Assembly: GCA_000697665.1 (NCBI GenBank)
Contig: KL197752.1
Coordinates: 87,498-151,497, forward strand
DNA: 64,000 nt
DNA from: Jaapia argillacea MUCL 33604
Lineage: Eukaryota; Basidiomycota; Agaricomycetes; Jaapiales; Jaapiaceae
Reading direction: 5' to 3'
The position numbers were made by a program, and so were the translations under genes. Positions within the stretch are counted from its first letter, which is position 1, and each line of letters begins with the position of its first letter. This document shows, one piece after another, positions 1-10,217 of this stretch. The notes under the pieces were generated by a model. That model was not told the DNA's origin. It saw only the letters and a list, made by a program, of their open reading frames with translations, and did not search any database.

Positions 1-829
1 GGGGTTCTATCGCCCTTGTCTCTCCGCAAAGCGACGTGTATGTAGGTCACGACCAAGAGAGGGCAAGCGGTGTCTGATTCACCTTTTCACCACTTCCATC
101 AGTTTCCTTCTTGCCCAACCTTACACATTTAGAGACGACGCCCGGCCGTTCAAATTCCACTAGTGTTTCGTCGGATACTTAGTCAGTTCTTATGCCAATA
201 TTTACCTATCCCAAACTGCAGTCACTGATCAAGGATGTGGATGGGTTCTGCACAGCTTCGGAGCCAGTACAGACTTTATTCAAACGTTTGGCATGCGGAT
301 ATGGCCACCTTTCGGTGTAAGATGGAGCGCTGGGTGCCTGTTTGTAGCCTCGTGCATCCTCGCATCAATCAATGACGTGTTTTTGAGATCCTCTTCCCTG
401 ACTTTTGGAGAGTTGATCAGCCTATCAAACACTCATTGTTTATCTCTTGATCGTGGGAGGACATCATGACCCATGAGTTAGTGGGATCCATTGAAGATCG
501 ATATATGTACGCATCCCTGTCGCTGAGTCGAGCGCACTCGCATATCATCAGTCTCCGTCTCCGTCTTTGTCGAACTTAACCGCTTATTTGCGCAGGGTGG
601 ATGAGGAATCGGGAGAAGAACACAAAGCGACGCTCCGGTCACCTGAAGTCAAATATCGGTGGTTCTCAGTCGCCCAACCACCGCACGTTGGAGCTATGAC
701 CGTTCCTGTGCAAATTCACTCCTCTCGCAGTCCCTAAGCACTGCCTCCAGCCTTCAAGTCCTCACAAAATTCGGGGAGGAAGAGGGCTGATTATCGTCCT
801 GCCTGACATCTGCTAGGACCATCAAGTTG
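1..829. other. Left-edge region without a supported gene
   Basis: No reading frame here resembles a protein I know, and none joins convincingly to the gene that starts at 830. The last 150 bases or so probably hold the promoter and 5' leader of that gene. Part of the region could be the 3' end of a gene lying outside the window. Confidence 0.4.
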
Positions 830-3394
830 ATGGCTTCGCCTGCCTCTTCTCCTTTTGCGCCCCTTCCCAAAACAAGTCCCTCTAAAACGAATCCATCGCG
901 ACAACTCCGCCATCTTCAAACCCAAACTCTGAGCTGGCACATCGTCATCGTCATCGGACAACTAACTCTCATGGCATTTGCTTGGGGTTTCTATGGGGCA
1001 ATCGTTCGATATAACCAAATCACTCTACCCGATAAATTGGCGACGACCACATTGACATATCCACGCTCGACGACGGCCGTTGTCACAACAATTGCCACGA
1101 TACTTTCAATCGTCTCCTCATTGTATGTGTTACCATCTGTCATTTATCGTAGTTGGCGTTCTTATCCTCGTAGACTTTGCTCGCGAGCGGTTCGCTACTT
1201 GCTGGCATCCCGCCTTATTTCTCATAAACCCGTCTCCTTCTTCTCACTAAACGTGGGAATCGAATTATCCAAAAAATCTTTTGTCTTAAATCCTCGCCAT
1301 CCTTGGTGGGCCCTGGGCACGGCCGTCGTTGTTATCGCACTGAGCTCGCAAACAGCTGGGTTGGTTAGTCCTCAAACTTGTAATCATCGATTCTGATGTC
1401 AATTTAGATGGACCACCCTGCTAACTCCCACACCGATAACGGTGGAACGCTCCATCCATGGGACGGAGCTGAACATTGGAAGCCCTGCTTTTCGTGAATT
1501 CGTCGAAGCTAGATACCCTGCAGGAGATTATTATGACTATGAGGCGGGCGCAGGTACGACCGTCGACCATCTCCTCTACGGATATTTTTGCATGGATTGA
1601 CAACGCTGTAGGTTCATCTTTGGCAGGGGATGTCATCTGGCTTCCTACCGATATCAGCGGCATCGCATCTGCGGGTCGTCGCTTTGGTATTCCAAACATT
1701 ATCAACTACAATTTGGTGGCTTTCAATATCTCCACAGGTAAATCCATCTGCTCAAGAACCGTTCTTCGTCGACGTTGACCTTGCGCTTCGTCTCATGATT
1801 AGGAGGAATTCTCCCAACCGGCTCATCACAAACGGTTGGGTTCAACCATGGCATCTATGCTAGCGGTCTTAATTTTGTTGGGGGTCCAATTCTCAGCAAC
1901 TTTACTATGCAAGGTCCACCTCATGCAACGGGATTTACGAGCAATTACTCCCTCCTTCAGCAGGGATTCAGTGCCGACGTATCGTGCGAACAGCCCTCGG
2001 AGGATTATATTGGGCCACCAACGTTGAATACATCCTCATATACCTTCCCTATCACTCCTCGTGGTCCCGGAGACACCGATGCCTCACTCCGTAACTACAC
2101 GCAGTGGTCATGGTTTTTGAACTGCGCGGTCGGTACAGTACCACGTTGGTGAACGAATTCTATCTATCCCGACTCGAATCTGATGAGCTTTCTTCTCAGC
2201 CGATTACAATCAGGTCACTGCGAACAATACTGACGGAATATTCTGGGGCAGTGTATGTCCTTTCCAAAATACGAGTTCAACCAACACAAGTGGCCATGAT
2301 TCATCTTCACATTGTAGGTCCACAGGTCTGCCTACCCTTCTGATCAAATTTTGACACGACTTGGTCATGATAGTGGCGGTGATGGCAGGAGGAGGCAATT
2401 CGTACAACTTTCTTAACGGAACTATCTGTACGATCAAACCGAAACTCACAACAGTCCGCGTTGATTATACCTCCGTCGTCAACATCTCTGAAACGGTTAC
2501 TTCCCAAACCCACGTACCAATCGACTTCAATAGTCAATACAACATATCCAAATTTGATATTGGACAGTACACCGCCAGGACCTTTATGGCCCTCTTCTAT
2601 GGTTCGCAGAGTCTTTGGGGAAACTCCATTGGCAATGGCATTTCCTCAGTCTATTCCAGCCAGCCTCAGAGCCAAAATGGAACTAGCCAAGAGCAGGAGG
2701 CCCTTTTGAACGGTATTCTGGTGAGCAGTGTGAACTGATGCCCTGTATCCGCATTTCATGGTCCCTAATAGGAGGATTACCTGAGGGGACTCGTTGAGTT
2801 TGCGGCAACAGTAACCCGTCTTTCTCCTGGATTGTTAGATTCGAGTTGATTTAGTTACTGTAGGACTTACGGTCGGGGTTTTCGACGAGCGGCGTGTTCC
2901 CGGATGACAAGATCCCCGAAAACATGACCGTCAGCTATAACGGTACTCTTTTCGCAGGGACCATGGGATGGCAGCACCACGAATCCTCAATATCCTTCTT
3001 CATCCTGATTCCCATGACTGTAACAGCCATATTGTCCATCGTGATGGTTTGCCTTTCGCTCAAATATCGGCAAGGGTATGAGGATGTCACAGTTCGTGGA
3101 AAGAACGGTTCTCCTGAGTCATTCGACCCCACGCACGCGCTCCATCTGATCTTAGCATCCTCTGGGCGCGGACTCGCTGATGCTTTTGATTCGGAGGACT
3201 TCACGAGGAACGAAGGGATGGCACTTCGGCTCCGGTCCACCTTGGAGGGTCCGGCATTGGTCGAAGCGGGGCACGGCTCTCTGAAGCAGAACCGTGCTTC
3301 CTCTAGTGATCATACTCCTTTGCACGCCCAGATGGGGAATGATGGCGATTACCGGGAAGAATCCACCCCATCGACTGCCCTGAAATCATTCCAA
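830..3394 (+). CDS. Multi-exon membrane protein with large outward domain, unknown family
   Basis: I do not recognise the family. Exon 1 (ATG at 830) encodes a Ser/Pro-rich N-terminal tail, then hydrophobic segments around residues 38-58 and 84-105, and a further one after about residue 160. The following exons (from about 1410, 1619, 1801 and later) join with GT...AG introns of 45-60 bp. They encode a long soluble region with many N-x-S/T sequons (for example NYT, NFT, NGT, NIS), as expected of a glycosylated domain outside the cytosol. The last exon starts near 2865 and has one strong membrane helix (FFILIPMTVTAILSIVMVCL) followed by a roughly 100-residue polar tail. Basidiomycete genomes commonly hold orphan membrane proteins of this architecture; a role in transport or sensing would be a guess. 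Exon limits between 2140 and 2870 are uncertain. Confidence 0.6.
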
Positions 3395-4221
3395 TGAATG
3401 TTGACACTTGAAATACATCCAGTTTGATACTTTGGATTGGTCGACTTCTGAACTGCCTTTTTTACATACGCATGGGCCACATTTTGTGTCGGTTTTCTTC
3501 TCGGTTTAGCGTATTTGGATCCCTGTACGATATACGATACACACAGATACACACAAAGACGGTCGAGAAGACTTATGGAATGTCCATCCCGCGAGTGAGT
3601 CTGTGCGGAGGTGAATCGTAGTGGCTTCATGGACAGATTGGTCGGACAGGCAAAAAGGTAGGAAACGAAGTATGCGCACAGCATCGCGATTGTGCGTGTC
3701 CGTAGGCCGATGTCGTGGTGGTAGTCATACACAACGCAAGACTCGGAGAAGAAAGGATTGTCACACCTCTTCGGGAAACCAAATTGCCCAAATGGAAACA
3801 TCAGAATCGTTGGTGGTGATTCTGCTGTCTGTGCCTTTTCGCTATCGTATTGTTATTTGCAGCCCAGCGTCGCTTCTACATTGCAAGTTCGGTAATCGGC
3901 CAGTGAACAGGTTGAAAGGGATGGGTCTGCACATGTCGTCAAGAGAGAAGAACCTCCCTTTGGAAATCCATTGCCTTCGAGGGCTAGCTGAGGGATGGCT
4001 TTTTGTTCGACAAGGGTAGGCCGGGCGAAGAATAGGTCTGAGAGAGCTCGGAGGAGGAGAGCTTCGAGGGGATGGAACAGCGATGAGAATGTTGGAGCGG
4101 AGGTGCTCACCATGTTTTGAGGAGGAGCAGTCGGAGGGTCAGCGACACCATAGTAATCAAGTCGAAAAATGATCGGACTTGGAATCGGCGATCGCGAGCA
4201 CAGCCACAACTTTGACTTTGC
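3395..4221. other. Intergenic region
   Basis: This stretch lies between the membrane protein gene and the ZNHIT2-like locus. Frames are open for up to about 150 codons on either strand, but none shows a recognisable motif, intron structure or plausible composition. It probably holds the 3' UTR of the upstream gene and the old promoter of the ZNHIT2-like locus. Confidence 0.4.
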
Positions 4222-5828
4222 ATGGCTTCCTCGTCCGTTTCCATATCTGTAAGCCATCGCCATTAACCGTCTACGATGCCTCTAACCACTACATGTTGCC
4301 TTAGCTGTCGGGAGACAGTTCGCAAAATACAGCTGCCCCACATGTAACCTCCCTTACTGTTCCCTCACTTGTTTCCGTTCAGAGTTACGTCTACCTCCTT
4401 CCTCCGCGTATCTTAATTAAATTTAGTTCTGAAGTCACACAACCATTGCTCCGAATCTTTCTACCGGAAAGAACTCGAAACGGACATCCAATCGTCCCCT
4501 TCCAAGACCGCGGAGGAAAGACTAAAGATGATGGAGGTTCTTAGACGGTTCGAGCAAGACCAACTCGAGGTAGAGGGTGATCTTGAAGACGATGGCGAAG
4601 ATGAAGACGAAGAGGCAAACGGGGAAGAGGAGGAGAACGATCTCAAAAAACGAATGAAGAACGTCGACCTCAGTACGTCCCCCGTCCCTCCCTCCCCTTC
4701 TCCCCAGTAACTCTCTCCACCATCATCAGATTCAGCATCACCAGAAACCCTCTGGTCCTTCCTAACCCCCTCCAAACGCACCACATTTCTCGCAGCTCTC
4801 ACAAACCCCTCATCCGAACTAACCCAACAACTCCTCTCCTCCTCCGATCTCGAAACAGAACTCGTAGAGACTTAGTGGGAAGTCCCCGAAATTGAAGAGG
4901 ATGGCGATCTCGATGAAATTGGTGCTGGCGAAAGGGAACCACAAATGTGCATAACCATTCCACCCAACCTAATAAAACCCCTCCCACTCGGCTCACCCCT
5001 ACTCTATAACATCTGCGCAATCACGTAAGTCCACCCACCCCTCTCCTCACCCTACCATAATAATCTCTTACAGCATCGCATACGCATACACATCCCGCCA
5101 TCTGTCCCTCTCCCCCCTCTCATCGCCCTCGGAAGAAAACGAAGAACCAGCAAAACTCCTATCGACCCTAATCCCATTCCTCATCGACAAGAAATCAACA
5201 GTCAGATTCGAGAGTCTAGAAAGTGTGATTACAGATCTATGGGCTCGGTTCAACCAAGTCAGTCTTCCATCCATCCGCCATCGCTCACACAGCACCATTC
5301 CTCCTCCCGCCACCTGACCTGAACCTAAATCTAATACCACCTTGTTTCTTCCAGGGAACGATATCACCCTCCTCATTCTCAACCCTCCTCAAAGATACCT
5401 CCAATCTCATCTGACCATCCAGAATCACTAAAATCACATCCCCATCTACCCAGAAGTCCAAAAAAACACCGGAAGATCCCACCACCTCAAAACAAGATTT
5501 CACATCGCACCCCTCCCGAAAAATCCTTCTCGTCCTCTCAGATCTTTACTCCCTATTCTCTCCTCCCCTACCTTCCGATCCACCAATACCGATATCCCCA
5601 CCACCATCTCCACAAAACGCCCGCCCACACACCCCTAAAACCCACATAGCCCACAAAATAACATTCTACGCCTCCCAAATCCTCTCCACATCTCCTTTCA
5701 TACTCGACACCCTAGCAAACGAGTTGGAAGTTCAGGCGGAGAGTATGATATTGGAAGAGCTGGAGGTGGGTGGGGAGGTCAAGAGGGTGCGTGGTGGAGA
5801 GGAAGCGAAGATTGTAGAGTTGGCTTGA
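4222..5828 (+). pseudogene. ZNHIT2: ZNHIT2 (HIT zinc-finger protein 2) homologue, apparently inactivated
   Basis: ZNHIT2 is an R2TP/HSP90-linked factor for U5 snRNP assembly. The homology is collinear over the whole gene. It includes the zinc-finger half AKYSCPTCNLPYCSLTCFRS, a segment ending in KTAEERLKMMEVLRRFEQ, an acidic stretch, and the C-terminal parts IAYAYTSRHL, FLIDKKSTVRFESLESVI and HKITFYASQIL, ending at a stop at 5826-5828. Introns lie at about 4669-4729, 5024-5073 and 5259-5353. Three defects are seen. The first CxxC pair (CLSC, about 4297-4308) is one base out of frame with the rest of the finger. A TAG at about 4873 interrupts the exon where WWE would fit. A TGA near 5416 replaces a residue, probably Arg. 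Both stops could come from single C:G to T:A changes. Sequencing error or very unusual introns are the alternative. Related 3' fragments lie at 13.1 and 13.6 kb. Confidence 0.72.
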
Positions 5829-5986
5829 TCTTATCGTTGATCAGCTTTTCCTTGTTCCTTTCCAGGCTCGTATGGAGTCCCACCAAAAGTTCGGGTCAAC
5901 ATTATGAGTTTAGCATCCACTCGCACGACAATAACTCGTACACGACAGTCCATTCCGCCAGAAAAATAGTAGAAGGAATAGGTCAA

Positions 5987-8193
5987 TCAACAGGAATCAA
6001 AAGCAAAGGTAGTCTGCCACGATCCATCAATAATTCCACCGTTTAGTTCCCATCGCGGAGTCGCTAGGATGGCATCCTTGTGAGCATCAAAACTAAGAAT
6101 GAAGTGCGAATACGTACAGTAGCGAGGTCACGACAATAATTGGGAGCATTCGCGTTCGAGGCATATTGGACGATGTAATCATACTGCATTTGAGGTCAAC
6201 GATGAGCGTCCTGGTGGAAAACCCAATTATAGGTACTCACGACTCCCTCATATTCGGCGACCAGGTTCTGTTTGGAGAGACTGGAAAGGATTGAAGGTGC
6301 ACAAGGTCAATCTTAGCCGAGAATCGCAAAAATGACAATTACGCACAGATGATCCTGATAAAGCCGCCCAATCATATAAACCATCCCAGCATCTCGCAGG
6401 CCAGCATTCTTCCGGTCTCGACTATCAGTGTTGTGGGTTACAAAAGTGTTGAAGAAGTAACTCACCATCTCATAAGGCATCGGCATTGCGGAGTCAACGA
6501 GCATCTGAGTAGAAGGCGTCATCTTTCCTGGCTCCGCCCATGACAGGTACAGGCCCATATCGCCGCGACGTTGGTTACCGTTGGCGATGAAATAGTTGGT
6601 GCCGCCAATTGCAATTTTGACTTGCAGCGGTGGTGTTAATCAGGCTTTCACAGGAGAGGCGAAGGGACTGCACTCACGAGAAGTGTACATGGCGTTGAAC
6701 CACTCCGGCGATTGACGGGCACCATTGCCAAAGTTGTCTGTGAAAGCCTCGGCGAACGCTCTCATCTTAGCAAAATTTTTCGCCGGTGGATTAAATGCAT
6801 CTGCTCCTTCGATGATTAATGATGTCAACTGCTCGCCGCAAAGCAACGGATTGTCCACGGTTAACGAATCGAGAACCGCATTGACTGTAGCTCGGTCAAA
6901 CTGGATAACCTTGACCCCGAAACGGTCAGGCTCCCTCCTGCGCTGCCCGAAAACGGGCCGTTCGAAACGCCAAGATTCAAATTTGCTGGCGACGGGCTCG
7001 ACAGTGGGGTGTTCTTGGAGGTAACGCAACCCTTCTTCAGCCTGATGCTGAACGAGGTCGAGGACGCGTCCACAGTCTTCTTCCACGTTCAAGACGCAGA
7101 TATCGAAGAAGACCTGGCTGTCGCGCCCGATGTCGCATTTGTAGGTGATGCTGACGTCGGGGCACTTCTCCTTCCGAGGAAGGGTTCGGGCATACGCGAC
7201 CAACCAAGCGGTGAGGAAGGACTTCAAACTCTCTGCGAAAAGCTTCCCCTCTCCCTGACCGCGCCTAGCCGAATCACCAGCGAATTCTTGGTACCTCGTG
7301 ACGATAAGCTGGAGAGTAGAGGGAAGGAATTTGTGACGGTTGGAGTCGTCGATGCCTGGTTGGGGAACGGCGATATCGAGGTTGTTAGGATCGTAGTCCT
7401 GGTCGCCCTTGAATATCGCCGCAACGTCTACGGTCTCGATGGGGTTGTAATATTCCAAGAGATGGTTGCCCTGAACCTGCTCCCATAGCTGATCACGGAT
7501 GCGACGCTGTGTCCCTATGTCCACCCCGCCGTATAGAGTCTGGACAATGCCAGTAACGTCGTTGAGGTTGAGGTTGTCCAATTTCGCTGACGATATGACG
7601 AGCGAACAAACGACGACGTTCTTGGTGATCGAGGTGAGCGACTTGGAAGTGTATTCATACGAGTAGAAGTCGGCATCGATGCGGCAAAGGCCACCAAGCT
7701 CTCCCGTGGTGAGAGCATATATCGTAGTCGAAGATGCATTGGCAGAATAATTGCCCAATAGGTATCCCAGAGCGGAACCGACTATGGTGTTAACTCCCTT
7801 TTGCTGCAAGAGCGGAAGATGGGGTCAGACGGGGATGTCAATCGGTGCTCAACTGAGAAACTTACCACGTCTCCGCTGATGAATGCCCCAAGGGAATCTA
7901 AAGGAAACAGTTGAGTACAGGGCAGTTTCGGGGTAAGAACCTTCCGTACCAGAAATGGCGCTCGATACATCACTTGCATTGTTGGACACACCACACTGGA
8001 AATACTGGTATTTGTAGATCACCTTGCTGATCGGCACCAGACCTGGGTCAAATTGAGGGGAGATGACCCTCTGGTAAAAGGTGTCGATGCGAGTTTTGGC
8101 GACTTGAGTGAGCACGTTGAGGGCGTCGTTAGCCTCCTTCTCTTGCTCCGGATTTTCAAGGGATTTCTTGAGTGCAGAGATCGTGGAACCCAT
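5987..8193 (-). CDS. Paralogue A of an unrecognised two-copy gene family
   Basis: I do not recognise the family. Exon 1 is 8193-7950 (MGSTISALKKSLENPEQ start, a helical charged region), exon 2 is 7897-7866, exon 3 is 7803-6678 and encodes most of the protein, and three or four short exons follow to about 5987. All introns are 50-70 bp with GT...AG ends. After exon 2 a Gly/Ala/Ser-rich, weakly hydrophobic stretch (NTIVGSALGYLLGNYSANA) is followed by a beta-like region with TKNVVVCSLVISSAKLD. The C-terminal half is helical and polar and ends near GRLYQDHL and NYCRDLA. There is no signal peptide and no firm transmembrane helix. Conserved cysteines include those in KYQYFQCG and VVVCSL. The last exon is read in a different frame from that of copy B, so the C-termini differ and that exon is uncertain. 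Intact frames in both copies argue for function. Confidence 0.7.
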
Positions 8194-8275
8194 GTTGTTA
8201 GCGCTGAGATTGATGAAGATGTGAACGATTGCCGAGTGGTTGATTGGTGATGTTGCAACCGAAGGAGATCAACGA

Positions 8276-8283
8276 TACTTATA
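8276..8283 (-). promoter_or_regulatory. TATA-like element of gene A
   Basis: TATAAGTA on the minus strand lies about 83 bases before the ATG of gene A. The equivalent place in copy B reads TATAAATA, and the sequence from there to the ATG is almost identical in the two copies. This fits a core promoter kept in both. Confidence 0.5.
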
Positions 8284-8957
8284 CCCAACGGCCTCCGCAA
8301 ACTGCGGTAGATTGACATAACCAGGGGAGGTTTGCAAAGCCCCCAATGGTCATCCATGGATTGTCGTCTTCACCGCCGTGAGACTCGGGGCTAGGAACGA
8401 GATCGCTGTCGAGTGACCATCCAGAACCGATGCGACCACTGGGGCATTGAAACAGGGACAGAACAACCGCGAAGTACGGACGCTGCATGTCGAAAGTGCG
8501 GAGGAAGAAGATCACCGTGTCCCATTACTCCAACTTAAAGTTTGGCATTTTGATAACGGTCGATGTAAAGAAGCCGGACGACGGCACGGACGATGCTGAC
8601 GCAGGAACGGCGACGCACTTGGGGACGCCTGACCCGTAGGTGACGGAAGGTGACAAGAGCTTTCTCGACGGATATTCAACTGAATGCCGTAAGGTACAAC
8701 TTCGCAATATCCACCCAGAGTGGCTGTGCAATATCGATGGGATCTAAAAATATGTCGCCGGCGAAGTCGCTGTTGAGGTGAAATCCGCGATACGTGCAAG
8801 ACAGAGATACAAGAGTTGTCCCGACGAAGACGGAAAACATAGGCGAGGAGGATGAACGATGACTCTGATAGAGACGATGGTGTAAGACAAAAAGCGTCTT
8901 GTAAGGTCAGGTTAAGAGGCTCGAGGAATGGCGCCATGATTCAAGTTGGCAAACTCG
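8284..8957 (-). other. Conserved block upstream of gene A
   Basis: This 0.65 kb block matches 12,472-13,165. A 142-codon minus-strand frame (ATG at 8937, stop before 8512) and a second frame (8731-8525) share short stretches with copy B, such as SGVPKCVAVPAS against SGVSKCVAVSAS, and GWSLDSDLVPSP against GWSLDSVLVPQP. The matches shift between frames, so I read it as a decayed or non-coding copy of something once coding, or as a long upstream regulatory region. No function can be assigned. Confidence 0.35.
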
Positions 8958-9640
8958 AAAGAATGTGGGTTTCAGCCTTGCAGTGATCGCCAGGCATAGT
9001 TCTTTGTAGTCAGGTGTCGGCGCTAGACTCAACGCCACCTGAGGATAGAAAACGACCCGGGCCATGGGGTGAGGTCAGTTGGGGTGAAGGACAGAGGAAG
9101 ATGGATACACGCTGATAGCCAAATCGTACGGATGTGCCGTCAGGTGGCTAGCGAGTCGGCGCTGGACTGAACGACACCTGATAGAAACCCGTGAATGCCG
9201 TCACAGGGTGGGTGAGATTGAAAGCGGGATTGGGCAAGAGGGTGAGTGCGCAGATATTGCTGGTCAATTGCAATACCTGGAAATATTGTCAGCTGCAACC
9301 TGGAAAAAACTAAGAAGCAGAACTTGCAATTTTTATTCAACAACGCAGATGATGAACCTGTATCGATCGAAAGGGCGGAGCTTGTGTCGAAGGCATGGAG
9401 GCCCGACACTGTCCAGCACTGTGGTGTCTTGGTGTCGGGCATAGCTGGTGATGGACGGAGGAAAGGCCGGACAGTGTAAAACTGGATGCTTTGTCCATTC
9501 CTTTATATACGTATATACGTTGCCCTGGGGATTGAAAGTTCGCTAATCAGCCAATCATATCGGGTGGGTGGGCTTGTGCATAGACAAAGGCATGGAGCGT
9601 CGAAGAAATGATCGTCGTTCCCTTTGGGGCCCTGTATGCG
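8936..9640. repeat. Duplicated block with two palindromic-core units
   Basis: This block resembles about 14,987-16,110. Shared landmarks are atgattcaagttggcaaa (exact, 8937-8954 and 14,988-15,005), repeat cores at 9010-9042 and 9140-9181, and a stretch around 9255-9320 containing ttgctggtcaattgcaatacc that matches about 15,560-15,620. Similarity fades towards 9640. A minus-strand frame with ATG at 9442 could be a small gene, but it does not hold in the other copy. Confidence 0.55.
9504..9520. promoter_or_regulatory. Overlapping TATA-rich palindromes
   Basis: TATATACGTATATA at 9504-9517 is a perfect 14-base palindrome, and ACGTATATACGT at 9509-9520 is a second one overlapping it. Read on the minus strand it gives TATATAAAGG about 60-70 bases ahead of the ATG at 9442, so it could be a TATA box for a small minus-strand transcript. 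No direct evidence of transcription is visible. Confidence 0.3.
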
Positions 9641-10074
9641 CAAGATAACGCGAGTTCTAACTTGGCCGAGCAACCGAAGTCAACTCTGCGTAAAAGTAGT
9701 ATCCATTGAGCTCAGTCTGACATGCAGGCAGTTCTTCGCGATCGCGGGTGTCCTATCAGTATCAGTGCCTCAAGATATCCTTGAACCAGAGAGTCGAATC
9801 TAGGACGGAATGGACGGGCTCGCAAAGCCCGAGGAATGCAACTGCGACCACAATGACGTCACGACATACGTTCTTCAAGAGGACTCCATTCCGGGCCCCT
9901 GTCATTGTTCTGACATCCTGCAAGTAGGGCATGTAACTTAAACTACTTAGACGAGCACTATCCATCGCTCTAGAGCACTACCCACACGCTCTTGGCGGCC
10001 TAGTGACCCCATGCGACGCCGATCAGACATTCTGTTGGCACTTCCTCGTTCGCTTCGAGACCACTGCTTGAGTT
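9641..10074. other. Spacer between duplicated copies
   Basis: Nothing recognisable is seen between the repeat block and the left limit of copy B. A 67-codon minus-strand frame (9965-9762) has no homology that I know. Confidence 0.35.
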
Positions 10075-10217
10075 AATATTATGAGTTAAACATTCACTCG
10101 CACTACAATATCTCGTACACGACAGTCCATTCCGCCAGAAAATAGTAACAGGAATCAGCCACTGAACAGAAATCACAATCAAAGGCAGTTTGCAGGATTC
10201 ACCAATAGTTCAAATAT

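Larger units (their letters stand above)
5900..8957. repeat. Segmental duplication, copy A
   Basis: The segment aligns along its length with 10,075-13,165. It covers the 3' flank (shared tract from attatgagtt on, and gtacacgacagtccattccg), the whole minus-strand gene A with its introns, its 5' leader and TATA element, and an upstream block to about 8957. Protein identity between the copies looks like roughly 80% by eye. The 5' leaders immediately before the ATGs are almost identical. It is a direct, tandem arrangement separated by about 1.1 kb. Confidence 0.85.

Noticed and set aside
4276-4330. ATG near 4276 (MPLTTTCCLSC) as the true start of ZNHIT2
   Set aside because: It gives the first CxxC of the finger, but the frame is one base off from KYSCPTC and no intron fits between them; it is recorded as a defect instead.
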